From assembly GCA_041913045.1 (NCBI GenBank), contig JAYSGB010000006.1, forward strand, positions 62,001-126,000: 64,000 nt of DNA, in the 5' to 3' direction. The first letter of the stretch is position 1. Each line of letters opens with the position of its first letter. The position numbers and the translations under genes were made by a program. Under the pieces are notes generated by a model. The model was not told where the DNA came from. It searched no databases and saw nothing but the letters and a program-made list of their open reading frames with translations. Below are positions 26,140 to 35,154 of this stretch, one piece after another. Origin of the DNA: CAMLOF01 sp041913045. GTDB taxonomy: Bacteria; Pseudomonadota; Gammaproteobacteria; Burkholderiales; Burkholderiaceae_C.

Positions 26140-26927
26140 CTGTCGTTGTCGTTACCCGGCCAGCGCAAGAAGCGCGCGCCTGGGTGCAACGTTTGGAAGA
26201 GGCTGGGTGGCATGCGCAGTCCTTGCCGTTGATTGAGATAGCGGCTGCGCCCGATAACGCGCAACTGGTGAGCGCGCGCGAGTCGTTTTGCCGAAACGAT
26301 GCCGTGATGTTCGTGAGCGCCCAGGCTGTCCAGCAATTTTGGTCTGGATTCGATTGGCCTGCTTGCTTATCCACCAGGGTTTGGGCGCCAGGGCCGGGCA
26401 CGGCGACAGCATTGCTGCGCCAAGGCGTACCTGCAGATCGCATTGATCAACCAGCGCAAGATGCGGACCAGTTCGATTCGGAGGCCCTGTGGGCTAAGGT
26501 GGCAGACCAGGTGAATCCTGGGCATCGACTGCTGGTGGTACGGGGTACCACGGCGGGGGCTGACAACTGGTACGACAAGGTCGAGCAGCGAGGCAATGGC
26601 CGGGAGTGGCTGGCAAACCAGTGCCGGGACGCAGGCGGTGAGGTGGCTTGGTGCGTGGCCTACGAAAGGCGTGCACCCGTATGGGATGTTGACACTAGAG
26701 TGCGCGCCGCAGCGCTTGTCAATCCGCAGGCTGTCTGGCTGTTGAGCAGTACCGAAGCCGTGAACAACCTCAGGGCATTGTGCCCAGACGTGGATTGGGG
26801 CAGTGCAAGGGCACTGGCAACGCACCAGCGCATTGCCGATGCCGCCCGCAAATTGGGGTTCGGCGAGGTGCACTGCACCCGCCCTGCTGTTGCCGACGTG
26901 CTGCACGCCCTAAAATCCATGTCGTAA
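26136..26927 (+). CDS. hemD: Uroporphyrinogen-III synthase
   Basis: A 263-residue enzyme that closes and inverts ring D of hydroxymethylbilane. The family is poorly conserved in sequence, but VVVTRPAQEARAWVQRLEEAGW at the N-terminus, the FVSAQAVQQFW segment, VVRGTTAGADNW and the late LLSSTEAVNNLR fit a two-lobed HemD. The assignment also rests on its place between hemC and hemX. Confidence 0.92.
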   Translation: MTVVVVTRPAQEARAWVQRLEEAGWHAQSLPLIEIAAAPDNAQLVSARESFCRNDAVMFVSAQAVQQFWSGFDWPACLSTRVWAPGPGTATALLRQGVPADRIDQPAQDADQFDSEALWAKVADQVNPGHRLLVVRGTTAGADNWYDKVEQRGNGREWLANQCRDAGGEVAWCVAYERRAPVWDVDTRVRAAALVNPQAVWLLSSTEAVNNLRALCPDVDWGSARALATHQRIADAARKLGFGEVHCTRPAVADVLHALKSMS

Positions 26928-26930
26928 ACC

Positions 26931-28157
26931 ATGGCCAATGAACTTCCCCCTTCAATGAACGACAGTGTTCCTCCTGCAGAGGCTTCTGCTCCGGCAGCTC
27001 CAGAGCGCAAACCTGGTGCCGCAGGTTGGTGGGGCGGGCTCGCGTTCGTGCTGGCTGCCGTGTCGCTGGGCGGCGTGGCAATGCTATGGCAACGGCTGGA
27101 CCGCGCCCAGGAGGAGTTGGCCCGGCGCAGCACCGACACCATGGCGGAGGTGACTGCAGCCAGAGCGCTCGTGGCCCAGTCAGATTCGTTGACGCAGGAC
27201 TTGCAGGCCCGGCTCGGTGTCGCGGAATTGCGCCTGTCCGAAGTCAGCCTGCAGCGCAGCCAGTTGGAAGAGCTGATGCTCAGCGTGTCGCGTTCGCGCG
27301 ACGACAGCCTGGTGCAGGATTTGGAATCTGCCGTGCGGCTTGCCATGCAACAGAGCCAGCTAACGGGTAGCGTCCAGCCGCTCGTGTCGGCCTTGCAGGC
27401 GGCGGATCAGCGTATTCAGCGGGCGGCGCAGCCCCGTTTGAACCCGGTTCAGCGAGCCATTGCCCGAGATGTGGAGCGCATTCGTGCCGCCACGCTGGTG
27501 GACGTTCCGGCACTCGCCGCTCGCATCGACGAATTGGTTCGCAATGTGGATGAATGGCCGCTGCTCAATGCCGTAGGGGGCGTGCCGCCAGCCAAGCAGG
27601 CCGCAGTCGCTGAGGCAAAAGTGGGTGGCAAGGCGGCTGCGCCAGCAACCGATGTCTCCAAGGAACAACCTGCCACTTCCTCAGCTTCTGACGACCCTGA
27701 AGAACCAGCTGGCAAACCCCAAGCAGCGCCCTTGGAAGCCGTGGCCTCTTCTGGTTTGGGGCAGACCTGGGCGCGTTTGGGCGATTGGTGGAGCTTGAAT
27801 TCTGTGCGCTGGTGGGCGGCATTGCGTGCGGGAGCCGCAGACCTGGTTCGCGTGAGCAGGATTGACCGGCCCGAAGCGGCTTTGCTCGCTCCCGAACAGG
27901 CATTCTTCCTGCGGGAAAACATCAAGTTGACCCTGCTCAACGCCAGGTTGGGTTTGTTGGGGCGTCAACTGGATACGGCGCGTGCCGACGTCCGCACGGC
28001 GCAGGCCTTGCTGAACCGGTACTATGACGTGGAAGCGGCGAACACGCGCATGGCTTTGGCGGCACTCAAGCAACTGCAAGAAGACATGCGCCAGGAGGCC
28101 TTGCCCAGGCCCGACGAGACCCTGACTGCGCTGGCCGCCGCTGCCAGCGGCCGCTGA
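26931..28157 (+). CDS. hemX: HemX-family membrane protein (annotated as uroporphyrinogen-III C-methyltransferase-like)
   Basis: A 408-residue protein with one N-terminal membrane helix (about residues 33-52: GGLAFVLAAVSLGGVAML) and a long helical, probably coiled-coil periplasmic part (DRAQEELARRSTDTMAEVTA onward). Despite the older annotation of the family, there is no SAM-binding methyltransferase domain. It probably organises late heme-synthesis proteins with HemY. It starts three bases after hemD. Confidence 0.85.
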   Translation: MANELPPSMNDSVPPAEASAPAAPERKPGAAGWWGGLAFVLAAVSLGGVAMLWQRLDRAQEELARRSTDTMAEVTAARALVAQSDSLTQDLQARLGVAELRLSEVSLQRSQLEELMLSVSRSRDDSLVQDLESAVRLAMQQSQLTGSVQPLVSALQAADQRIQRAAQPRLNPVQRAIARDVERIRAATLVDVPALAARIDELVRNVDEWPLLNAVGGVPPAKQAAVAEAKVGGKAAAPATDVSKEQPATSSASDDPEEPAGKPQAAPLEAVASSGLGQTWARLGDWWSLNSVRWWAALRAGAADLVRVSRIDRPEAALLAPEQAFFLRENIKLTLLNARLGLLGRQLDTARADVRTAQALLNRYYDVEAANTRMALAALKQLQEDMRQEALPRPDETLTALAAAASGR

Positions 28158-28166
28158 GGGGGCCGC

Positions 28167-29441
28167 ATGAGAAGTGTCTTCTGGTTCCTGTTCCTGGCCG
28201 CAGTCGCCGTGGCCTTGGCTATGTTGATGGGCGACAACCAGGCCTCTGTCACACTGTTCTGGCACCCTTACAGGGTGGACGTTTCGTTTAACCTGGTGCT
28301 TTTTGTGCTGGTGTTTGGCTTTGCCCTTCTTTACGGGGCAATGCGTGGTTTGTCTGTTCTGCGGCGGCTTCCAGAGCAGGCGCACCGCTGGCGGGCCCAC
28401 CAGACGGAGCGGGCGATCTACACCAATGTGCTTGATGCTTTGGCTTACCAACTGTCTGGGCGATTCGTGCGGGCGCAGTCTGCGGCAGAGCGTGCCATTG
28501 ACTTGTTGCAGCACCAGCATGCCGACACCTTTGTTCACCACGACCAGGTGTTGGTGCTGGCCCGTTTGCTGGCAGCTGAGAGTGCTCATTCCGTGGGCAA
28601 CTTGAATGCTCGAGACGTTCATCTGCGGGGCGCCGTGGAGGGTGATGCAGCCCGTGCTTCAGGCGCTGCGCGTGAGGGCGCCTTGCTGCGCGCAGCTGGC
28701 TGGGCGGTAGATGCGCGCGAGGCTGCGCAGGCTGCGCGCTGGTTGAGCGAGTTGCCCCAGGGTGCATCGCGACGAATACAGGCGGTGCGCCTGAAGCTGA
28801 AGCTGGCGAGGTTGACGCAAGACACACATGGCGCGCTGGACATGGTGCGTCTGTTGGCCAAGCACAGGGCGTTTTCGTCTGGTGTGGCGCAGAGCCTGAG
28901 GCGGGGACTGGTGCTGGATGCGTTGCGTGACAGCCATGACAGCGCCCAGTTGTTGAAGGTCTGGCAGGCGCTGGACAGCAGTGAGCAGGCGACGCCTGAG
29001 CTGTCTTTGGCCGTGCTGGACCGATGGGATGCGTTGGACGCCGATGTGCGCAGCGATGCCGGTATCGACGTAAGGCGTATGCTGGATGACGCCTTGCAGC
29101 GTGTCTGGGATGCATATGGCCGACTGGATGACGACGCGCGCCGACGCTTCGTGCTTCGGCTGGAGGCGGCACTGCCCACACTGGATGCCTCTTGGTTGGC
29201 GCGCATCGAGCGTGCCCAGCGGGAACACCCGGCTGATCTCGGTCTGCAATACCTGGCCGGCCAAGCTTTCATGCAACGGGAGTTGTGGGGCAAGGCCTCC
29301 GCGCTGCTTACCCAGGCCAGCCATGGCCTGAAGAATGCAGAACTGGCCCGGCGCACCTGGTGCAGCCTGGCGCGGTTGGCTGAGGAGCGTGGAGACTCTG
29401 CGGCTGCGCAGGCTGCCTGGAAAAAGGCAGCCCTGGTCTGA
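28167..29441 (+). CDS. hemY: HemY-family heme biosynthesis-associated membrane protein
   Basis: A 424-residue protein: two N-terminal membrane helices (residues about 3-22 and 40-62) containing SVTLFWHPYRVDVSFNLVL, then an alpha-helical region with tetratricopeptide-like repeats (HAIDLL-type AERAIDLLQHQHADTF, LQYLAGQAFMQRELWGKAS, AWKKAALV). It is the proteobacterial HemY, not the Gram-positive oxidase of the same name. The first ATG, at 28167, follows GAGGGGGC nearby. Confidence 0.87.
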   Translation: MRSVFWFLFLAAVAVALAMLMGDNQASVTLFWHPYRVDVSFNLVLFVLVFGFALLYGAMRGLSVLRRLPEQAHRWRAHQTERAIYTNVLDALAYQLSGRFVRAQSAAERAIDLLQHQHADTFVHHDQVLVLARLLAAESAHSVGNLNARDVHLRGAVEGDAARASGAAREGALLRAAGWAVDAREAAQAARWLSELPQGASRRIQAVRLKLKLARLTQDTHGALDMVRLLAKHRAFSSGVAQSLRRGLVLDALRDSHDSAQLLKVWQALDSSEQATPELSLAVLDRWDALDADVRSDAGIDVRRMLDDALQRVWDAYGRLDDDARRRFVLRLEAALPTLDASWLARIERAQREHPADLGLQYLAGQAFMQRELWGKASALLTQASHGLKNAELARRTWCSLARLAEERGDSAAAQAAWKKAALV

Positions 29442-29444
29442 GCC

Positions 29445-30179
29445 ATGACACCACTGCAAGATATCCTCTATTCGCAAGGCTTTGGCACCCGCCGTGTGTG
29501 CTGTGGGCTGATACAGCAGGGCTTGGTGAGCGTTGGTGATCCGGCGCAGCCTTGTCTTGAGCCGTCTGCGTTGTTTGAACCCGAAGGGCTGATCTTCCAC
29601 GTACAGGGGCAGCGCTGGGAATACCAGCAGCACGCCTACCTGATGCTGAACAAGCCTGTGGCGTACGAGTGCTCGCAGAAGCCCAGCGCCTGGCCGAGCA
29701 TTTACACCTTGCTGCCTGCGCCGTTGCGTGCCCGGCCCTCTGGAGCGGCCAGCGGAGTCCAGGCGGTTGGCCGGCTGGATCAGGACACCACGGGCCTTCT
29801 CCTGTTGTCTGACGATGGCAAGTTCATTCACCGCCTGTCGTCGCCCAGGCACCACGTGCCCAAGGTCTACCTGGCGACTTGCAAGCACCCTGTTTCGGAT
29901 GCTCAGATCCAGCGGCTGCTGGACGGCGTGGTGCTGGACGATGATCCCAAGCCGGTTCGAGCCACCTCTGCACGTGCGCTGGACAGCCATCTGCTGCAGC
30001 TGACCCTGACCGAAGGCAAATACCACCAGGTCAAGCGGATGGTGGCTGCCGTGAGCAACCGGGTGGAGGCGTTGCATCGCAGCCAGATCGGGCCGGTGGA
30101 GTTGCCCGATGACCTTAAGCCAGGTGAGTGGCGCTGGCTCACGCCGCAGCAGGTTGCTGCGCTGGTGACCAAGGCCTGA
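29445..30179 (+). CDS. rsuA: RsuA-type 16S rRNA pseudouridine synthase
   Basis: A 244-residue enzyme modifying small-subunit rRNA, probably U516. An N-terminal S4-like domain (LYSQGFGTRRVCCGLIQQG) precedes the catalytic domain; the catalytic Asp lies in VGRLDQDTTGLLLLSDDG, and EGKYHQVKRMVAAVSNRVEALHR is the C-terminal hallmark. RluE/RluF relatives cannot be fully excluded. It begins four bases after hemY and is probably co-transcribed. Confidence 0.88.
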   Translation: MTPLQDILYSQGFGTRRVCCGLIQQGLVSVGDPAQPCLEPSALFEPEGLIFHVQGQRWEYQQHAYLMLNKPVAYECSQKPSAWPSIYTLLPAPLRARPSGAASGVQAVGRLDQDTTGLLLLSDDGKFIHRLSSPRHHVPKVYLATCKHPVSDAQIQRLLDGVVLDDDPKPVRATSARALDSHLLQLTLTEGKYHQVKRMVAAVSNRVEALHRSQIGPVELPDDLKPGEWRWLTPQQVAALVTKA

Positions 30180-30200
30180 CCTCAGGCCAGGCAGCCAGGT

Positions 30201-31049
30201 TCAGGGCAGATCGCGCAAGAAGGCCTCCAGGCCGTGGGTGAGCGCTTCGGGCTGGTCGCGATGAGGGCTGTGGCCGCAGGCATCCAGCTCCAGACGTTCG
30301 GACTGGGGTGCTGCGGCTTCGATTTCGTCCAATTGGGCCAGGGTGCCGTATTCGTCGTCTTTGCCCTGAACCAACATCAGCGGTGAGCGAATGCGTCGGC
30401 AGTCTGCACGCATGTCGAAGCTGCGGAACGCGTCTGACAGCCACACGTCGTTCCATTGCCAGAAGGCACAGTCCACGTCCTTGTGGTGGCGCAAGAGACG
30501 GTCGCGCAGGCCGTGCTGCAGGTACGCGTCGCGCGCCTGTGCAATGGAGCGCAACGCGACCTCTTCTACAAAAACGTGTGGGGCCATGGCAATGCAGGCT
30601 GTGACGGGGTGGCGGCTTGCGTGCAGCAGCGCTATGGTGGCGCCGTCGGAGTGCCCGACAAGAACTGGCCTTTCCACGCCGCAGGCTGTCAGCAAGCGGG
30701 GCAGCACCTCAAACGCTTCGACATGCATGTAGTCCGCAGCGTGACGCCCTGTGCGCCAGAATCCGCTGTGCCCAGCCGCGCCCCGGACGTTGGGGATAGT
30801 GTCGGACTGGCCGTACCCGCGGCGGGAATACACGAGGCCTGGGCGGCCCGTGCGTGAACACAGTTCTTGAGGCCAATAGCGGTGGCGCGTGCCCCAAAGC
30901 GACACGGAGCCGAGCCCTTCATGCAAAAAAACGAGCGGCGCCCGGCGTTTGGCGTCTGAAGGCGCGGGGATGTGCAGCACCTCTAGCTGCACGCCTTCGA
31001 TAACGACTGACGTTGTGGAGGGCAGGTTGATATGGCTGGCGTCGGACAT
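30201..31049 (-). CDS. Alpha/beta-hydrolase fold protein
   Basis: A 282-residue hydrolase with a nucleophile elbow VLVGHSDGATIA, an oxyanion-side LVFLHEGLGSVSLWG, and probable acid and base residues in LVQGKDDEYG and DACGHSPHRDQPE. The start at 31049 (MSDASHINLPS) is preferred over two upstream in-frame ATGs because it begins the conserved part. Substrate is unknown; esters of small acids are typical. It faces rsuA tail to tail and is divergent from the EI24 gene, 49 bases apart. Confidence 0.85.
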   Translation of the reverse strand: MSDASHINLPSTTSVVIEGVQLEVLHIPAPSDAKRRAPLVFLHEGLGSVSLWGTRHRYWPQELCSRTGRPGLVYSRRGYGQSDTIPNVRGAAGHSGFWRTGRHAADYMHVEAFEVLPRLLTACGVERPVLVGHSDGATIALLHASRHPVTACIAMAPHVFVEEVALRSIAQARDAYLQHGLRDRLLRHHKDVDCAFWQWNDVWLSDAFRSFDMRADCRRIRSPLMLVQGKDDEYGTLAQLDEIEAAAPQSERLELDACGHSPHRDQPEALTHGLEAFLRDLP

Positions 31050-31098
31050 GGCAGGCATGTTAGCGGCAGGGCAACGCGTTCGTTGTATTCTTGGCGTC

Positions 31099-32010
31099 AT
31101 GCGTCTGCTCATTGGTTCATTCTGGCGTGCGGTGGCCTATTGCCTGCACCCGCGCGTCATTGCCCTGTCGATCTTGCCCCTTGTGTTGATGGTGGCTGCT
31201 TCCTTCGCGCTCGGTTACTTCTTCTGGGACGCGGCCGTGGCGGGCGTCCTGCAGTGGATCGAGACGCAGGAATTGATCACGTTCGCGCTGCGCTGGCTGG
31301 AGTCGGTTGGCATAGGCAGCCTGGGCGGGGTATTGGCGCCGCTGGTGGTGCTGGTGGTAGCCACCCCCATCATCGTGTTGCTGGCACTGCTTCTGGTGGC
31401 GTTGTTGATGACGCCCGCGATTGTGGAACTGGTGGCGCAGCGGCGCTTTGCCGCGCTGGAGCGCAGGCGCGGTGGGTCTTTCTGGGCGAGCGCGGGTTGG
31501 TCGTTGTGGTCCACCGCTCTGGCGGTGCTGATGCTGTTGGTGTCGATGCCGCTGTGGCTGATACCACCCCTGGTGCTGGTGTTGCCGCCGCTGATCTGGG
31601 GTTGGCTCACCTACCGTGTGTTCGCCTTTGACGCCCTGGCCGAGCATGCCAGCCGCGAAGAACGCGAGAAGATCCTGGCCACCCACCGCATGCCGTTGCT
31701 GGCGATGGGGGTGCTGTCTGGCTTTCTGGGGGCGGCACCCAGTCTGCTGTGGGCGTCGGGCGCCATGTTCATTGCGCTGGCGCCATTGCTGGTGCCGCTG
31801 GCCATCTGGATTTATGCGCTGGTTTTCGCGTTTGCCTCCCTTTGGTTCACGCATTATTTGCTGGCCGCACTTGAAGCGTTGCGCGGTTTGACCGCAGCCC
31901 CGGTGGCTGACGCCCCGCCGCCGCCGGCCGAGGCCGTGTTCCCATCCTCCCCTGACAAAAACCGCCTCGCGTCGGATGTGATCGACGTGGAGGCCCGAGA
32001 TATCCCATGA
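31099..32010 (+). CDS. EI24-domain membrane protein
   Basis: A 303-residue protein with about six membrane segments, related to the EI24/CysZ family. MRLLIGSFWRAVAYCLHPRV and the LLIRSLP-like ALSILPLVLMVAA open it; GWLTYRVFAFDALAEHASREER and THRMPLLAMGVLSGFLGAAP are family-typical. A proline-rich cytoplasmic tail ends it. CysZ members export or import sulfate, but this branch has no proven function. An upstream in-frame extension crosses the divergent hydrolase and is rejected. It overlaps the next gene by four bases. Confidence 0.83.
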   Translation: MRLLIGSFWRAVAYCLHPRVIALSILPLVLMVAASFALGYFFWDAAVAGVLQWIETQELITFALRWLESVGIGSLGGVLAPLVVLVVATPIIVLLALLLVALLMTPAIVELVAQRRFAALERRRGGSFWASAGWSLWSTALAVLMLLVSMPLWLIPPLVLVLPPLIWGWLTYRVFAFDALAEHASREEREKILATHRMPLLAMGVLSGFLGAAPSLLWASGAMFIALAPLLVPLAIWIYALVFAFASLWFTHYLLAALEALRGLTAAPVADAPPPPAEAVFPSSPDKNRLASDVIDVEARDIP

Positions 32011-32837
32011 GCAATTCGACCATGCCCTCGATCGGGCTCATCATCGTTGGCGACGAAATTCTTTCGGGCAAACGTGCCGACAAGCACATGCCCAAGGTCA
32101 TTGAGTTGCTGGGCTCGCGTGGCCTGGCGCTTTCCTGGGCGCGCTACGTGGGGGACGATCGTCCCTTCATCACCAATGCATTGCGGGACGCCTTTGCCAG
32201 TGCTGATGTGGTGTTCTCTTGCGGCGGTATTGGCGCAACACCGGATGACCACACCCGGCAATGTGCGGCAGCCGCGCTGGGGGTGGAGCTGGCGCTGCAC
32301 CCTGAGGCCAAGCTCTTGATCCAGGAGCGCATGCAGGACGTGGCGCGTGAGCAGGGCGTGCCCTACGAGCCCGACCGCGACGACAACGTTCACCGGCTCA
32401 ACATGGGGGTCTTCCCGGTGGGGGCGAGCATCATTCCCAACCCCTACAACAAGATCCCTGGGTTTACTTGCCACGGGCCGGGCGGTGGCGCCGTGCATTT
32501 TGTGCCGGGGTTTCCGGTCATGGCATGGCCCATGATCGAGTGGGTGCTGGAGCAGCGGTACGCGCATCTGTTCAGTCGCGTGGCGCGCGAGGAGCGTTCG
32601 GTGATTGTTTTCGGAGCCATGGAGGCGGCCTTGACGCCACTGATGGAGTCCATCGAGGCGAAACACCCAGGTGTGAAGGTGTTCAGCCTGCCGAGCGTGG
32701 ACCACCCGCAGTGGGGGCGACATATTGAACTGGGCGTGAAGGGCGAGGTGGCATTGACGGCACCCGCTTATGCAGAGCTCAAGCAGGGCTTGATTGCAGT
32801 GGAGGCAAAACTGGGCCCCGAATTGGTGCGGACCTGA
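32007..32837 (+). CDS. CinA-like molybdopterin-binding domain protein
   Basis: A 276-residue protein with the MoCF/molybdopterin-binding domain: IIVGDEILSGKRADKHMPK, FSCGGIGATPDDHTRQCAA and FCPGPG-like VHFVPGFPVMAWPM. The C-terminal nicotinamide-nucleotide deamidase domain of full-length CinA is absent, so a pyrophosphatase or unknown function is more likely than deamidation. Its stop lies one base before the glnA control region. Confidence 0.88.
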   Translation: MSNSTMPSIGLIIVGDEILSGKRADKHMPKVIELLGSRGLALSWARYVGDDRPFITNALRDAFASADVVFSCGGIGATPDDHTRQCAAAALGVELALHPEAKLLIQERMQDVAREQGVPYEPDRDDNVHRLNMGVFPVGASIIPNPYNKIPGFTCHGPGGGAVHFVPGFPVMAWPMIEWVLEQRYAHLFSRVAREERSVIVFGAMEAALTPLMESIEAKHPGVKVFSLPSVDHPQWGRHIELGVKGEVALTAPAYAELKQGLIAVEAKLGPELVRT

Positions 32838-32838
32838 A

Positions 32839-32876
32839 TGCACTGAAATGGTGCTTATTTGATCTATATTGGTGCG
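32839..32876 (+). promoter_or_regulatory. Two NtrC-binding boxes upstream of glnA
   Basis: Box 1, TGCACTGAAATGGTGCT (32839-32855), fits the NtrC consensus TGCACC-N5-GGTGCA. Box 2, TGATCTATATTGGTGCG (32860-32876), keeps one strong half-site. Their centres are 21 bases apart, two helical turns, and the pair resembles the enhancer of enterobacterial glnA. ntrC itself lies downstream in this locus. Confidence 0.82.
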
Positions 32877-33003
32877 TTTGCGCCATTGCCTTGGCTGTGG
32901 AGAGTGATGTAGCGTCCATTCCGGCACGCAAACAGGGCGCTCAAACCGGGCACAATAGCAACGTGTGCCGTACCGCCTTGGTGCGAACACCGGCCCGACG
33001 AAG

Positions 33004-33020
33004 TTGGCATGGATGCTGCT
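33004..33020 (+). promoter_or_regulatory. Sigma-54 (RpoN) promoter of glnA
   Basis: TTGGCATGGATGCTGCT matches the -24/-12 consensus TTGGCACG-N4-TTGC, with the GG and GC dinucleotides at the required 12-base spacing; the -12 element is CTGC instead of TTGC. The predicted start of transcription near 33031 leaves a leader of about 38 bases with AGGAG before the glnA ATG. NtrC boxes lie about 150 bases upstream. Confidence 0.75.
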
Positions 33021-33068
33021 TCAACAACGCGGTCAAGTTTTTTTACCCATCCGACCAGGAGATTTCTG

Positions 33069-34484
33069 ATGGCCAAGACCGTCGCAGACGTGATGAATTT
33101 GGTGAAGGACAACGACGTCAAGTTCGTCGATTTCCGCTTCACCGACACCCGTGGCAAGTGGCAGCACATTACCATTCCCGTGTCGCAGTTCGACGAGAAC
33201 AAGTTCGACGAAGGCCAGGCATTCGACGGCTCTTCCATCGCCGGCTGGAAAGGCATTGAAGCCTCAGATATGCTGTTGATGCCCGATGCCAACACCGCGT
33301 TCGTTGACCCGTTCATCGAAGAAACCACCATGGTGCTGGTCTGCGACGTGATCGAGCCGACCGACGGCAAGGCCTACGAGCGCGATCCGCGCTCCATCGC
33401 CAAGCGCGCTGAGACCTACTTGAAGGCCACCGGCCTGGGCGACGTGGCTTTCTTCGGCCCGGAACCCGAATTCTTCCTGTTCGACGAAGTGCGCTGGAGC
33501 AACGAGCCCGGCCATAGCTTCTACCAGATCGACGAGTACGAAGCTCCCTGGAACAGCGGTGCCAAGCTCGAAGGCGGCAACCGTGGTCACCGTCCCCGTA
33601 CCAAGGGTGGTTACTTCCCCGTGGCGCCGGTGGACAGCACCATCGACATGCGCAACGAGATGGTCCAGATTCTGGAAGCCGTGGGCGTGCCTGTGGAAGT
33701 GCACCACCACGAAGTGGCTGGCGCCGGTCAGTGTGAAATCGGTACCAAGTTCTCGACCCTGGTCGAGCGTGCCGACTGGACCCTGCTGCAAAAGTACGTG
33801 ATTCAGAACGTGGCAAACGCCTACGGCAAGACCGCCACCTTCATGCCCAAGCCCTACCATGGCGACAACGGTTCCGGCATGCACGTGCACCAGTCCGTGT
33901 GGAAAGACGGCAAGAACCTGTTCGCTGGCGACGGCTATGCTGGCCTGAGCGATTTCGCCCTGTACTACATCGGCGGCATCATCAAGCACGCCCGTGCCCT
34001 GAACGCCATCACCAACCCCGGCACCAACAGCTACAAGCGCCTGGTTCCGCACTTCGAAGCTCCGGTGAAGCTGGCTTACTCTGCCAAGAACCGTTCCGCT
34101 TCCATCCGCATTCCTAACGTGGCTTCCGACAAGGCTCGCCGCGTGGAAGCCCGCTTCCCGGATCCCCTTTGCAACCCCTACCTGGGCTTCGCAGCTCTGT
34201 TGATGGCCGGTCTGGACGGTGTGGAGAACAAGATCCACCCGGGCGAGGCTGCCACCAAGGACCTGTACCACCTGCCCCCGGAAGAGGACAAGCTGGTGCC
34301 CACCGTGTGCCACAGCCTGGACCAGGCCCTGGAGCACCTGGACAAGGATCGCGCATTCCTGACCAAGGGTGGTGTGTTCACCGACGCCTGGATCGACGCC
34401 TACATCGATCTGAAGATGCAGGAAGTGACCCGTGCCCGCGTGGAAGTCTCCCCGGTCGAGTACGACATGTACTACAGCCTCTGA
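33069..34484 (+). CDS. glnA: Type I glutamine synthetase
   Basis: A 471-residue GSI-beta enzyme making glutamine from glutamate and ammonia. KFVDFRFTDTRGKWQHITI is the N-terminal domain, PGPEPEFFLFDEVRW-like FFGPEPEFFLFDEV and EVAGAGQCEIGTKF contribute metal ligands, and NGSGMHVHQSVWKDGKNLF binds ATP. The adenylylation site is Tyr400 in KDLYHLPPEE, so GlnE-type control is expected. The ATG at 33069 follows CAGGAGA; an earlier in-frame ATG at 33009 lies within the sigma-54 promoter and is rejected. Confidence 0.98.
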   Translation: MAKTVADVMNLVKDNDVKFVDFRFTDTRGKWQHITIPVSQFDENKFDEGQAFDGSSIAGWKGIEASDMLLMPDANTAFVDPFIEETTMVLVCDVIEPTDGKAYERDPRSIAKRAETYLKATGLGDVAFFGPEPEFFLFDEVRWSNEPGHSFYQIDEYEAPWNSGAKLEGGNRGHRPRTKGGYFPVAPVDSTIDMRNEMVQILEAVGVPVEVHHHEVAGAGQCEIGTKFSTLVERADWTLLQKYVIQNVANAYGKTATFMPKPYHGDNGSGMHVHQSVWKDGKNLFAGDGYAGLSDFALYYIGGIIKHARALNAITNPGTNSYKRLVPHFEAPVKLAYSAKNRSASIRIPNVASDKARRVEARFPDPLCNPYLGFAALLMAGLDGVENKIHPGEAATKDLYHLPPEEDKLVPTVCHSLDQALEHLDKDRAFLTKGGVFTDAWIDAYIDLKMQEVTRARVEVSPVEYDMYYSL

Positions 34485-34505
34485 TCTGAGCGCTGATAGC
34501 ACTGG

Positions 34506-34533
34506 AAAGGGACGGTTTTCACCGTCCCTTTTT
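34506..34533 (+). terminator. Intrinsic terminator after glnA
   Basis: AAAGGGACGGT (34506-34516) pairs perfectly with ACCGTCCCTTT (34521-34531), loop TTTC, followed by more T. It separates glnA from the downstream ntrBC genes, so these need read-through or a separate promoter. Confidence 0.9.
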
Positions 34534-34612
34534 CGTCTTGGGGAGGCGTGGCACTTTTCAGCGATACTGGGTGTCTGACACGTAGGGGGTGGCCAGAGCC
34601 CCGGAGCAAAAG

Positions 34613-35143
34613 ATGTTGATTTTCTGCAAGAACCGGCAAGCCAGCGCAGTGCTGTTGAGCCTTTGCATGGGGCTGGCGGCACTGCCTGCCCTGGCGCAGG
34701 GCCAGATTTACCGTTGTGGCAACGAATACACGAACAACCCTGGAGACGCCAAGGCGCGAGGGTGCCGCTTGGTTGAGGGCGGCAACCTGACGATTGTGGA
34801 AGGTGCGCGACCTGCGCCCGCTGCGCCAGCCGCCAACGGCTCTGCCGCGGCGCCACGCGCCCGTGGAGTGGGTGAGCGGGTGGGGGCTGCAGAGCAGCGG
34901 GCACGCGACAGCGATGCCCGCGCCATACTTGAAGCCGAGTTGCGCAAGGCTGAAGCCCGCGTGGTGGAACTGCGCGCCGAATACAACAACGGCGAGCCGG
35001 TCAAGACGCCAGCCGAAGTGCGCAACCCCAAGCTCTACCAGGACCGCCTGGCCGACATCAAGGCCACGCTGGAGCGGGCCGAAGCTGACGTGGCGGGCAT
35101 CAAGCGTGAGCTGGCCCGTGCAGAAGGCAGTACGGGCCGTTGA
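34613..35143 (+). CDS. Exported small protein with coiled-coil C-terminus (DUF4124-like)
   Basis: A 176-residue protein with a signal peptide ending near ALAQG (residue about 30). A short domain QIYRCGNEYTNNPGDAKARGC with paired cysteines resembles DUF4124; an Ala/Pro linker follows, then a long charged helix (EAELRKAEARVVELRAEYNNG and after) likely to form a coiled coil. The ATG at 34613 has GGAG nearby. Function unknown; similar genes sit between glnA and ntrB in related bacteria. It is adjacent to ntrB with a near overlap. Confidence 0.72.
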   Translation: MLIFCKNRQASAVLLSLCMGLAALPALAQGQIYRCGNEYTNNPGDAKARGCRLVEGGNLTIVEGARPAPAAPAANGSAAAPRARGVGERVGAAEQRARDSDARAILEAELRKAEARVVELRAEYNNGEPVKTPAEVRNPKLYQDRLADIKATLERAEADVAGIKRELARAEGSTGR

Positions 35144-35154
35144 GCCTTGCCGTG

